Origin: Haloplanus sp. GDY1
GTDB lineage: Archaea > Halobacteriota > Halobacteria > Halobacteriales > Haloferacaceae
Assembly (NCBI RefSeq): GCF_023703775.1
Contig: NZ_CP098515.1
Coordinates: 1 to 64,000, forward strand
Direction of reading: 5' to 3'
DNA length: 64,000 bases
Shown here: piece by piece, positions 23,960 through 31,719 of the stretch
Numbering within the stretch: the stretch's first letter is position 1
How the letters are laid out: each line of letters begins with the position of its first letter
The notes under the pieces: model-generated
Database searches by the model: none
Seen by the model: the letters and a program-made list of their open reading frames with translations, nothing else
Told to the model about the DNA's origin: nothing
Translations under genes and position numbers: made by a program

Positions 23960-24696
23960 CGGTCGGGCCTCCATTCAGCGTAGTCTTCGACGTACTGGAG
24001 CGCCGTACTCCACGACTGCATCCGCCGAAGGTTAGCATCGAGCGTCATATCGTACTTATGATGGTCGGTATCGAGCGGGTGCGCAGTCAGGCGATTCCAC
24101 GCCGACGCCCACGACCGCCACGGACGACTCCCGAGGCGGGCCGATGGTCGATCACCGTCCTCGGCGTCGATCCGGAACGCGAAACGATCGCCGTCGAAGA
24201 CAGTGCGGAACGGGACGACCTCGCCCGGCGGATCGACGATGAGCCGGAGGTCGGCGAACTCGTTCCCGTCGAGGTAGTTGTCCAGCAGCGCCGCCACGAG
24301 CAGCGTGTGGTACTTCAGCGAGGTGTACGGGTGATACACCGACTCATTGAACGCGGCGGCCACGTCGGACGTCAGCCACCGTTCGTGGACCATCTGCGCG
24401 TCCTCGACGCCGATGAGATCCGCCACCTCGCTTTCGATGGTCGCCCGCGAGAACTCGCCGGGATCGTAAGCAGTCTCGCCGGTCAGCAGCGAGAGGCGGT
24501 AGTGGTCGTTGTGGGTCGGGACGGTCTGCTCTTGTTTGTGTTGAGGCCGTGAGAGCGCCGCTGCATCGCTGTCAGCACCTTCAGGAACCGACTGGTTCAC
24601 CGGGACACCAGCGAACTCCTCGCTGGCGTCTTCATGACTCTCGCCGGTGAACTTGTGAGCATCGTGCCGGAAGGCGATGAGCATCACGTCGCTCAT
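23956..24696 (-). CDS. Cassette protein of unknown family, RAMP-associated
   Basis: This 246-residue protein begins MSDVMLIAFRHDAHKFTGE, possibly the first strand of a Cas5-like RAMP. It carries an acidic linker (residues 18-60) and a histidine- and tyrosine-rich helical region (NESVYHPYTSLKYHTLLVAA). No glycine-rich loop is obvious. It is locked by ATGA overlaps between the Cas7-like gene upstream and the two-G-loop gene downstream, so its product surely works with them. It could be a divergent Cas5 or a small-subunit equivalent; I cannot name it. Confidence 0.65.
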   Translation of the reverse strand: MSDVMLIAFRHDAHKFTGESHEDASEEFAGVPVNQSVPEGADSDAAALSRPQHKQEQTVPTHNDHYRLSLLTGETAYDPGEFSRATIESEVADLIGVEDAQMVHERWLTSDVAAAFNESVYHPYTSLKYHTLLVAALLDNYLDGNEFADLRLIVDPPGEVVPFRTVFDGDRFAFRIDAEDGDRPSARLGSRPWRSWASAWNRLTAHPLDTDHHKYDMTLDANLRRMQSWSTALQYVEDYAEWRPDR

Positions 24697-25553
24697 ACGT
24701 CTACCACGCGCTCTGCAAGCGCCTCTTGGAACGCCGGGAGGTACTCTTGTTCCCACGTCTCGTCCTTCTCTTTCATCTTCTGCGTCTTACCCTTGCCTCG
24801 GTCGAAGACGCGGCGAAACTCGTGTTCCTCGTAGAGTGGATTCACGAGGTTGCAGTCCACGATCCCACCGCCGAAGTTCCGAGCGCCGCCGAGCTGGTGC
24901 ATGAAGTCTGTCTGATGGGCATCTAGGAAGTCGATGGTCTCGACGAGCAGTGCGACGAACTCGGGCTTGGGCTCTCGGAAGGAGAGGTGCCAGCAGCCGT
25001 CGAGGTTCCCGACAGCGTCCAGTTCGGCGTTCCTGAGAGGCTCTCGGTTGTCTTCTTCGTTCCGGGAGACGACGTCCCGATTGATTCGGCGGTAGTGGCC
25101 TTCGGCCTGTCCGCGCGTGTAGTCCACGCTGGAGCGGACCGGCGAGAACTGAATCGGGCGGCGCATCACCTTACCGGGACGGTTCCCGAAGCCGCCGAAG
25201 AGGTCGAGAATCACGCACCCGTCGTCGCCATCTTCGTCGAGACAGGCCCCTTTCTCGTGGTAGCCCGCGTTGAGGTCGCGGTCGTAGATGTCGTCTTTCC
25301 GGAAGTTCGCATTGGCCTCTCCAGGGTGGCACACGGTTTCGCCGTGGTTCTGGACGACCCGTTCCATGCCGTGGCGAAGCCACCCCGATAGCGAGAACGA
25401 CGGGATGATCCCACCGATCTGGTTCTGTGGGTCCTTCGGGTCGTAGTTCCCGTTCGAGGCGTGGTGCCGGTCGGTCAGGATGCTGTCCCCGATGACCAGC
25501 AAATCCGAGCGGAGACGAACGAAGAACTCCGGACCAATCTCATCAAGCGCCAC
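24693..25553 (-). CDS. Cas7-like RAMP backbone protein
   Basis: This 286-residue protein has Cas7/Csm3-like features. FFVRLRSDLLVIGDS is the first strand. IPSFSLSGWLRHGMERVV near residue 52 corresponds to the LPASSLRGALR helix of Cas7/Cmr/Csm proteins. CVILDLFGGFGNRPGKVMRR corresponds to the FG loop. A late glycine stretch reads HQLGGARNFGGGIVDC. A GTG start at 25553 overlaps the stop of the 68-aa gene and removes an arginine-rich extension. Family members polymerise along guide RNA. It is probably the backbone of a stand-alone RAMP complex. Confidence 0.75.
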   Translation of the reverse strand: MALDEIGPEFFVRLRSDLLVIGDSILTDRHHASNGNYDPKDPQNQIGGIIPSFSLSGWLRHGMERVVQNHGETVCHPGEANANFRKDDIYDRDLNAGYHEKGACLDEDGDDGCVILDLFGGFGNRPGKVMRRPIQFSPVRSSVDYTRGQAEGHYRRINRDVVSRNEEDNREPLRNAELDAVGNLDGCWHLSFREPKPEFVALLVETIDFLDAHQTDFMHQLGGARNFGGGIVDCNLVNPLYEEHEFRRVFDRGKGKTQKMKEKDETWEQEYLPAFQEALAERVVDV

Positions 25554-25749
25554 GGAGGTCCTCCGGTGGCTCGGTCTCGGGCGGAACGGCCCACTCCCTT
25601 GGAACGTAACCACGTCGTTCGATGCACTTAGCGTGTGATCGCAACAGGCCAATCAGTACGAGCTCTGGAACGCCTGTGCACGCCTGAATGGCGAGCCAGC
25701 ATCTCAGCTCTCGATCAGCACGGTCGATACGGCGTCTGTTCTGGTTCAT
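25543..25749 (-). CDS. 68-residue leader gene of the RAMP operon
   Basis: This basic helical protein (RRIDRADRELRCWLAIQACT, then LVLIGLLRSHAKCIERRGYV) is followed by a proline/glutamate tail. Its stop overlaps the GTG start of the Cas7-like gene, and a TATA box sits about 30 bp upstream of its ATG, so it is the first gene of the operon. No family is recognised. A small regulator or small subunit is plausible. Confidence 0.65.
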   Translation of the reverse strand: MNQNRRRIDRADRELRCWLAIQACTGVPELVLIGLLRSHAKCIERRGYVPREWAVPPETEPPEDLRGA

Positions 25750-25775
25750 TTCGGTGGGTTCGGGTGTCCCGTTAT

Positions 25776-25786
25776 CGTATATAAGG
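25776..25786 (-). promoter_or_regulatory. TATA box of the RAMP operon
   Basis: Minus strand CTTATATACG, centred about 32 bp upstream of the first ATG (25749). It predicts a nearly leaderless transcript covering all four cassette genes. The CAAGGGAGTGA motif of the plasmid backbone genes is absent, consistent with an acquired cassette. Confidence 0.65.
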
Positions 25787-26038
25787 GTCGAGAACCGGAC
25801 GGAGAGACGTTCACCTCACCAAATCACTCCCTCCGTGTACTCGATCGAGTATCGCCTCACTACACTGCCCAGAGAGGGCGAGTCCCCGACCAGGCGCGAT
25901 CCGTGTCGATTATTCGCGGTACCCCGCCGGTCGCGACTACTCTCTCTCCATCCCATTGGTACTGATAAACTGTGTTCGCGGACGCCGCACCTCCTGTTTA
26001 TTGAAGGGCGAACTTTCCGAGTGTGTGGGATTTCACCT

Positions 26039-27544
26039 CTAAGGCCCTACCTCTGTGAGCGTGCGCTGAATCCGGTCGGTGAGTCGCTGTGCCTGCTGAT
26101 CCGTCAGCGCCCTCTCCGCGTCGACCTCGATGCCCGGAATCTCGACAATGTCTTCCAGCGCATCCGATAGCGTCTGCTGTCCATCCGGAAGGACGCGATC
26201 ACGCTGGTCCTTGACCTGCCGATCGTGTTCCTGCACCGCGAGTTGGATCATCATCGCTGGCTTCTGGAGGAGTTCCCCGGCGGTCTCAATATACTCTTGA
26301 TAGGTGTTCGAGGCCCACGACCCGGTGTACTCATCCAACAGCGCAATCAGCAACGACAGCTGGAGGTTGAACACCGTCGGTCGGGACGTGGGAACGGCGA
26401 GGCTGGTCGCCCGTTCAGCCGCGACAGTGGCATACGTGTCGGCAATACCCCAATATCGGTAGCAGTCGGTAGCCGAGAACGGAAGCACCTCGAAATCGTA
26501 GGTGATCGCACGGGCTCGCCGGAGTGTTTCGTCGACATCGACCAGTCGCGTCTCGACGTCGTCGTAGATCGACGCCCACCACTCGCTGATGGGCACCCGG
26601 TCGTTCGCGCGCTCGTGATCGGCGTTGGTCGCCTGTCCGTAGTGCCGGCGAGTGTACCGCTGGCCCGTATCCGGAACGACTGTTTCGCTATCCGGGAAGT
26701 ACAGGATCGGCTTCGCCCACAGCGTCTGCGTTCCCCGGAAGTCGTACCCCGTCTCGAAGCCGCCGTACACGACCAGATCATCATCTGAATCCGGCGCTTC
26801 GGCCTCCCGAACGCGACCAGCCCCGAGGGCATCGATATCGTCCTCCTCGTCGTCGATGTCGACTACCTCCTCAGGCGGGCAGACGACCTGCCTGAGGCTG
26901 GGACAGACGACGAACAGCTTGAGCATCCCGCCCCAGTCGCGGTAGCTCAGCCAGCCGAATGTCCCGGTTTCACCCCGTCCCCGGAGTGCAGTGATGATTG
27001 GCTGGTAGGCTTCTTGCGGATTGATGATCGAGTAGCGGTTGGAGGCGATCTGCCAGCGGAACCGAACGTCATAGCCCAGCGCACACAGCGCCTTCCGTCG
27101 CCGGTCGACGATGTCCTGGTGATCGTCGACGGGGACGATCGGCTCGGCGTCGGTCTGTGCGGCCAGTTCGTCCAGCGAGCGTCCGGCCGTCCGTTCGAGT
27201 GCATCCGTATCGAGTCCGTGAGCCGACTCGATAGCGGTGATGTCGACGGTGCCGTCGGTTTCAACGAATTCATTGGTCGCCCAGAGTTCCCCGGAACTGG
27301 CTCGTGGCAGCACCGCGACGGCCTGCTCAAGTGCCGTCACGCTGTCGTCTCCACACCAGGCGTCCGGTGAACGCTCGTCGTTTCCGGGGACCGCCTCCGC
27401 GTCGCCGTCGGTGAGTCCGGCGAACCGAAGCGTGTATTCTTCGGCGATGAGTGCCGGCACGTGGGCGTGGTCGGCTGCTGGAGTGCCGTCGTTCGTCGAG
27501 TCGGTGCTCCGTTCGTGTCGCTGCGTGTGCTGGTCAGTAGCCAT
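26039..27544 (-). CDS. Conserved plasmid protein of unknown function (501 aa)
   Basis: This acidic 501-residue protein has a middle region of alternating strands (LWATNEFVETDGTVDITAIE, KLFVVCPSLRQVVCPPEEVV, LVVYGGFETGYDF). Its C-terminal ~90 residues (AMMIQLAVQEHDRQV, then TLSDALEDIVEIPGIEVD) are helical, and a second copy of them survives at 22480-22761. The start at MATDQHTQ is 12 codons inside a longer frame. The promoter carries CAAGGGAGTGA. No known domain is evident; conserved duplication suggests a backbone gene of this element family. Confidence 0.7.
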   Translation of the reverse strand: MATDQHTQRHERSTDSTNDGTPAADHAHVPALIAEEYTLRFAGLTDGDAEAVPGNDERSPDAWCGDDSVTALEQAVAVLPRASSGELWATNEFVETDGTVDITAIESAHGLDTDALERTAGRSLDELAAQTDAEPIVPVDDHQDIVDRRRKALCALGYDVRFRWQIASNRYSIINPQEAYQPIITALRGRGETGTFGWLSYRDWGGMLKLFVVCPSLRQVVCPPEEVVDIDDEEDDIDALGAGRVREAEAPDSDDDLVVYGGFETGYDFRGTQTLWAKPILYFPDSETVVPDTGQRYTRRHYGQATNADHERANDRVPISEWWASIYDDVETRLVDVDETLRRARAITYDFEVLPFSATDCYRYWGIADTYATVAAERATSLAVPTSRPTVFNLQLSLLIALLDEYTGSWASNTYQEYIETAGELLQKPAMMIQLAVQEHDRQVKDQRDRVLPDGQQTLSDALEDIVEIPGIEVDAERALTDQQAQRLTDRIQRTLTEVGP

Positions 27545-27613
27545 GTTTGAGTTTGGGTGAAGAGCGTTCGGCGCCACGGGCGCCAGCCGAGACGGTTACT
27601 CGACTGCTCTCGA

Positions 27614-27644
27614 ACTCTTCACTCCCTTGTCTGTGAGAAATTCG
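27614..27644 (-). promoter_or_regulatory. Promoter with shared motif (501-aa gene)
   Basis: Minus strand: AATTTCTC TATA-like box, then AGACAAGGGAGTGAAGAG, about 75 bp before the start. A full-length match to the core motif CAAGGGAGTGA. Confidence 0.6.
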
Positions 27645-27733
27645 CGTAACGCCTGACCAGCCAACCACCTCTGGGTGAGGTCCGTGACGCGAACTATCTA
27701 CTGTAGATTGTCTGGAATCAGTACCGCTGAAAG

Positions 27734-28285
27734 CTACTGGCTCGGCTGTCCCGAAGGGGTCTGCTGGTCGTCATCACAACGGGGGATGTACTCCTCGCCG
27801 CCGAACCACCGGATGAAGACGCCACGGCGAGAGCGGAGACGCTCGGCAGTCGTCTCGCCGATCTGATCACGGTCAGTAAGCGTGGTCGCGTACAATACCC
27901 ACCCGGCGAGTTCGCCCATCGTCTCGAAGTCGTCGGCCAGCGCTCGCTTCGCAGCCGCCGCGGTGAGACCGAGATGGGTCCCGATCCACTGTTTCGAGAC
28001 CGGTTCGTCAGCTGGGTCGAGCGACCCGGAGCGAATTTCCTGTAGCCGACGCAGGTTACCCCGGCGGTTCCCCTTCTTCCACAGGACGTCGTCGTATCGG
28101 CGGGCGAGCGCGATCTCTTCGGCGTCGCTCAGCCCGTCGATGTCGGCTGTCTCGATGTCGACGTCCGACGGTGACGGTGCTGTGTTCTCCGGGTACTCCC
28201 GGTGGGCGAACTTCGTCCGAAGGCCGTCCGCCTTGAGGTCCTGCGACCGGACTGTCCAGGTGTCGACGGTCAATTCCCGTTTCAT
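27734..28285 (-). CDS. Hypothetical protein with helix-hairpin-helix-like C-terminus
   Basis: This 183-residue acidic protein has an N-terminal strand region (LTVDTWTVRSQDLKADGLRT) and a helical middle (DGLSDAEEIALARRYDDVLW). A C-terminal stretch (GLTAAAAKRALADDFETMGE, then DQIGETTAERLRSRRGVFIRWF) is reminiscent of helix-hairpin-helix DNA binding. It lies 150 bp downstream of TnpB and upstream of the 501-aa gene on the same strand. No family is assigned. Confidence 0.6.
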   Translation of the reverse strand: MKRELTVDTWTVRSQDLKADGLRTKFAHREYPENTAPSPSDVDIETADIDGLSDAEEIALARRYDDVLWKKGNRRGNLRRLQEIRSGSLDPADEPVSKQWIGTHLGLTAAAAKRALADDFETMGELAGWVLYATTLTDRDQIGETTAERLRSRRGVFIRWFGGEEYIPRCDDDQQTPSGQPSQ

Positions 28286-28356
28286 GAAGTTCGTCGCGAA
28301 GAGATGTTGACCTCCACTATCCCCCGGCTGGGACAGCTTCCCCTGCGGGTGAGCGA

Positions 28357-29625
28357 TTACTCCAGAGGTAACTCACAGGTTCGTGCGCTGTTCGTTGGGG
28401 TTTCTGCCGGGGCGTCTGTGGTCGAACGCCACTGATGATTGTCCCACTGGAACCGCACGGGCCGGGCCATCGGCCTGACTGCTCCGCTCGCTTGTTCGGC
28501 GAGGATGTTTCGAGCACCGACGAGGTCGGCGTGCCCACGGAACTGACACCGCTGGCAATAAAACGAGTCGCCGTCCCGGACGGTGTTCTCACGAACTCCG
28601 CACCGCGGGCATCGCTGGCTCGTCCACGCTTCGGAGACTTCCCGAACGTCGATCCCGTACTCCTCGCTGACACACGAGAGCCGGTCGGTGAACCGGCGGT
28701 GCGCCCAAAACGAGTGCGTCTTTTGATTTACTTTGACACACCAGTGATCCATGACGATATCCGTGAGGTCACCTACGAAGACGGTCGCCACGCCTTCGGC
28801 GTGGAGTCGCTTGACGAGCGTGCGAACGAGGACATCCTGAGCGTGGTTGCGCTGGCGGGTGCGTTTGCGATACAGCCGTTTGATCCGCCGGCTGGAGCGA
28901 CGCCCTTCAGGAAGTTTCCCAGCGAGGGCCGCGATATGCTCTGTGATGGCTCGATACTGATCAAAGAGCGGTCGTCCCTCGAAGAGATACTGTGACCCAC
29001 CGCTCGTCGAGCAGGCGACCAGGTTGTTCGCGCCAATATCCACAGCGGCTTCTGTTTCACCCAGTGACGTCTCCAGGGCGGACTGATTAACGGCGACTGA
29101 TTGGTACGCCCGGTACTGCTTTGCGACCTCATCATAGTTGATCACCAGACGTCCCCGCGTGCCTTTCCACCGTGGAACCCCGCGAACCGGCAGTCGTAGC
29201 CGTTCGCGGTACCTGAGACCGAACTCCTCTTTCAATTTCTGGCCGATTAGGAGGTCGATCCGAGAACGAGACCCCCACTCGATAGTGTATGTATCGTTCC
29301 GCAGATAGACCCGGAGATCACGCCCATCGTCCTGATTCCCCCAGTACCCCGGCGGACTTGTCGAGTGGTCTTTTCGACGCTCGAAGAACGACCGCCACGC
29401 CTCGTCGTTCACGCGCCGTACCGTCTGGACCGTCGCGGCACCGAGGCGGCTCTTATACCGGTCCCCACAGTCCGACCCCTCCCAGACGGGATCACCCGCG
29501 AAGAGCCGTTGGCGGCGTTCGTACGTCAACTCGTTCCAGAAGCTCGCTGACGCATCCAGCAACCGTCGGAGACACTCCTCGTCGTCGAGGTCTGGTGCGA
29601 TCACAAACGTATTCGTGCGTCTCAT
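28357..29625 (-). CDS. TnpB-type RNA-guided nuclease homolog (IS200/IS605, IS1341-type)
   Basis: This 422-residue protein has the TnpB layout. RuvC I: DIGANNLVAC (D196). RuvC II region: TVFVGDLTDI, where the usual catalytic Glu is Gly285, followed by D286. A zinc ribbon with C339, C342, C357 and C360, then RuvC III GHADLVGARNI (D367). There is no TnpA gene nearby, so any mobility would be supplied in trans. The promoter resembles that of plasmid backbone genes. Canonical TnpB cleaves DNA guided by a 3'-derived RNA; the missing Glu may reduce or remove cleavage unless D286 substitutes. Confidence 0.9.
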   Translation of the reverse strand: MRRTNTFVIAPDLDDEECLRRLLDASASFWNELTYERRQRLFAGDPVWEGSDCGDRYKSRLGAATVQTVRRVNDEAWRSFFERRKDHSTSPPGYWGNQDDGRDLRVYLRNDTYTIEWGSRSRIDLLIGQKLKEEFGLRYRERLRLPVRGVPRWKGTRGRLVINYDEVAKQYRAYQSVAVNQSALETSLGETEAAVDIGANNLVACSTSGGSQYLFEGRPLFDQYRAITEHIAALAGKLPEGRRSSRRIKRLYRKRTRQRNHAQDVLVRTLVKRLHAEGVATVFVGDLTDIVMDHWCVKVNQKTHSFWAHRRFTDRLSCVSEEYGIDVREVSEAWTSQRCPRCGVRENTVRDGDSFYCQRCQFRGHADLVGARNILAEQASGAVRPMARPVRFQWDNHQWRSTTDAPAETPTNSARTCELPLE

Positions 29626-29632
29626 GATTCAG

Positions 29633-29663
29633 CCACCTGCACCCTCTTGGGTTCGATAAATCG
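29633..29663 (-). promoter_or_regulatory. Promoter with motif resembling the shared family (TnpB)
   Basis: Minus strand: GATTTATCG TATA box, then CCCAAGAGGGTGCAGG, a weaker match to CAAGGGAGTGA. The TATA lies about 33 bp before the ATG. Confidence 0.45.
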
Positions 29664-29726
29664 CTGGAGCGTCCCTCCGGACGGCGTGTTCACCCTCGTC
29701 CCCCGATGTGGAGGCCACTGGTTGGC

Positions 29727-29924
29727 TCATTCTGAGTCACAGTCGTGACAGACGATACGCTCGGGAAGCCCGACTCGGCCACAGACGGGACACTCGACCA
29801 ACGGGGTCGGTGGCAGATTCTCCCACTCGCAGAGTGCGGCCCGGATGTGCTCTCGAACGTCGGGTGAATCTGCCCGGGTAAGCGCCTGTGCGAGGTGCAT
29901 TCGGAGCCGTTCACGGGCCGTCAT
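29727..29924 (-). CDS. Small zinc-ribbon protein (65 aa)
   Basis: The protein has an N-terminal helical part (RLRMHLAQALTRADSPDVREHI) and a C-terminal zinc ribbon with two CxxC pairs (CPVCG and CHDC). Its first codons overlap the end of the DUF6166 gene, so the two are co-transcribed. No family is recognised; the short length and intact cysteines support translation. Confidence 0.6.
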   Translation of the reverse strand: MTARERLRMHLAQALTRADSPDVREHIRAALCEWENLPPTPLVECPVCGRVGLPERIVCHDCDSE

Positions 29925-30348
29925 TCACCCTCCGGGCGGCCGTGCTAAGCCGTGATCTGTACTCTTCTGGAAATCGATGGCCCCGTCTCGACACTAGATC
30001 GGCCTGCTGTGGGACGTCTCGGTACATCGCAGGGCGGTCTGAAGCGACATCGTATTTAACGATAGAGTCGGATGCGCCGACTACTGACCGGCGTTTATCA
30101 CTACGTATCCGGGAGTCGTCGACGGCGACTTCGAGCCCGAACGTCGGGGCGAGCAGGGCGATTGCCAGCTGGCAGGCACGGTCGTCATCGGCATCCGGCC
30201 CCCAGTCGAATCCGCCCGGCGAGACCGGGTAGACGAACAGGTGCTTATCGAGGATGTCGTCGCCGGCGTAGACGAGACAGCCGCCGATGGTTCGCTCGCC
30301 GCGGTACCGTCGAGCGCGATGCGTGGATCGTCGATAGTTGGTTGACAT
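29911..30348 (-). CDS. DUF6166-like protein
   Basis: This 145-residue protein has the layout of the DUF6166 family: RYRGERTIGGCLVYAGDD near the start, then PGGFDWGPDADDDRACQLAI with LLAPTFG. A C-terminal basic tail ends in RRVNDGP and overlaps the next gene. The start at MSTNYRRST removes 17 upstream residues unlike the family. Function unknown; the family is common on haloarchaeal plasmids next to PCNA and zinc-ribbon genes. Confidence 0.72.
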   Translation of the reverse strand: MSTNYRRSTHRARRYRGERTIGGCLVYAGDDILDKHLFVYPVSPGGFDWGPDADDDRACQLAIALLAPTFGLEVAVDDSRIRSDKRRSVVGASDSIVKYDVASDRPAMYRDVPQQADLVSRRGHRFPEEYRSRLSTAARRVNDGP

Positions 30349-30399
30349 CGTTGTGGGTGTGGTGTCGATCGGGTACGGACCCCGTCTGGTTCGAGGCAA

Positions 30400-31341
30400 T
30401 CAAGTCTCGATCCGCGGCGCGAGCATCCGGGTGATGGTGCCATCGCCGTCGGCGAGTTCGTAGGAGAGGATTAGTGGGAAGTCCTCGCCGAGTTCGAGCG
30501 TTACTGGGGTCCCCGCCGGGATCGTCCGGACGAACTTCTTGCAGTAGTCCAGACTGAACAGTGTGCTCGCGTCCCCGGCAGCGAGGACCTCGATGTCGTC
30601 ACCGTCGAGTTCGAGCGTGACGGCGTCGGTGTCGCCTTCGGCTTCGATGACGAGTGCATCGGCGCTAGCCTCCATCCGGAATCGAACGTGGTCGGCAACC
30701 AGATCGGCCGCTTTCACCCCTCGCTGGAGGGTTTCGCGGTCGACCGTCACCGTTGCGGGCAGGTCGAACTCCGGGAGCGTCGGTTCCGTCCGGATGGTCC
30801 TCGAGTCGAGGCAGGCCATCGAGTAGCGCAGTCCATCGACCACGACGATCAGCTTCCCCGATCCCGGGTCGAGGAACAGCTGCACGAGGTCGTCTTTACT
30901 GGCGAGGCGGACAGAGTCGGCGAGCCGGTCAAGGTTCAATCCCAGCGTCCCTGGGCTGGCCTCGAAGGATTCGAACGCCGCTGCCTTGAGTTCGAGATCG
31001 TCCATCGCGACGTTCGCGGAGTCGACCGCCCGGACAGTCAGGCCGTCCTCGGTGACACGGATTCGGGCCTCGTCGACGAGTGCCCGCAGTGAGGAGAGGG
31101 CGGTCTTCAGGTAAGGAGCTTGGATCGTCGCCCGGAACGAGGCCGGTGGCTCGTCGGGAACGCCATCGACAGGAGTTGTTTCCTCAGTCGAATCCTCGCC
31201 ATCGGGGCTCGCTGTCGATTCGGGGTGGTCGTTCGGCGTGGACTCACCGTCGTCGTCAGCCGGTGTCGGGGGCTCTGTTTCAGGCTGTTCGGGGGTGGGT
31301 TCGGGCTCGCGGTCCGGTTCAGTATCTGAATCAGTACTCAT
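30400..31341 (-). CDS. pcn: PCNA sliding clamp with an acidic N-terminal extension
   Basis: The protein has 313 residues. About 70 N-terminal residues are low-complexity and rich in P, E, D and T. A complete PCNA follows: FRATIQAPYLKTALSSLRAL, GLTVRAVDSANVAMDDLEL, a central KDDLVQLFLDPGSGKLIVVV and a C-terminal RMLAPRIET tail. Chromosomal archaeal PCNA has about 247 residues without the extension. The clamp should load onto plasmid DNA and recruit polymerase. It is part of a replication set with the RPA-RPAP fusion and primase-polymerase. Confidence 0.92.
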   Translation of the reverse strand: MSTDSDTEPDREPEPTPEQPETEPPTPADDDGESTPNDHPESTASPDGEDSTEETTPVDGVPDEPPASFRATIQAPYLKTALSSLRALVDEARIRVTEDGLTVRAVDSANVAMDDLELKAAAFESFEASPGTLGLNLDRLADSVRLASKDDLVQLFLDPGSGKLIVVVDGLRYSMACLDSRTIRTEPTLPEFDLPATVTVDRETLQRGVKAADLVADHVRFRMEASADALVIEAEGDTDAVTLELDGDDIEVLAAGDASTLFSLDYCKKFVRTIPAGTPVTLELGEDFPLILSYELADGDGTITRMLAPRIET

Positions 31342-31476
31342 AACAGGTGTGCGGGATCAGTCGAGCGAGCCTTGACCAACCGAGTTCAGGCATTCGTTCG
31401 ATGACCCCTCGCACCTTTGCATTCGCTAAAGAGCAATCTCGAAGCTCTCCGCTACCGCGCTACTGCCAGCCGAGAC

Positions 31477-31719
31477 TTACTCTCGGTGGACGGGTGGCAG
31501 CCAGTCGCAGTTCGGACAGAACGCCTCGTACACCCCCAGTATCTCTTCGAGGTCCCAGCTCCCGCTATCGCGGAACAGGACGCCGGCGCGGACGATCGTA
31601 TGGACATTCCCGTGGCCACACCCTGGGCAGGGTGCTCCCGGCGTCCAGTCAGCCCGTTCAAGATCGAGGAACCGCTCGAGGTCATCGGCTGGGACATCCA
31701 CCCCTCCCGGCGGCGTCAT
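31477..31719 (-). CDS. Small zinc-binding protein (80 aa), coupled to TFB
   Basis: This 80-residue protein has two CxxC pairs separated by about 36 residues (CPGCGHG and CPNCDW), a widely spaced zinc ribbon. Its ATG overlaps the TFB stop (ATGA), so it is translated directly after the transcription factor. Function unknown; the coupling suggests a role in transcription. Confidence 0.7.
   Translation of the reverse strand: MTPPGGVDVPADDLERFLDLERADWTPGAPCPGCGHGNVHTIVRAGVLFRDSGSWDLEEILGVYEAFCPNCDWLPPVHRE

Noticed and set aside
22762-26038. CRISPR array near the RAMP genes
   Set aside because: I looked for regularly spaced direct repeats in this stretch and in the rest of the window and saw none. 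The phased 17-bp boxes at 49.4 and 56.2 kb are too short and lack spacers, so they are operators, not an array.
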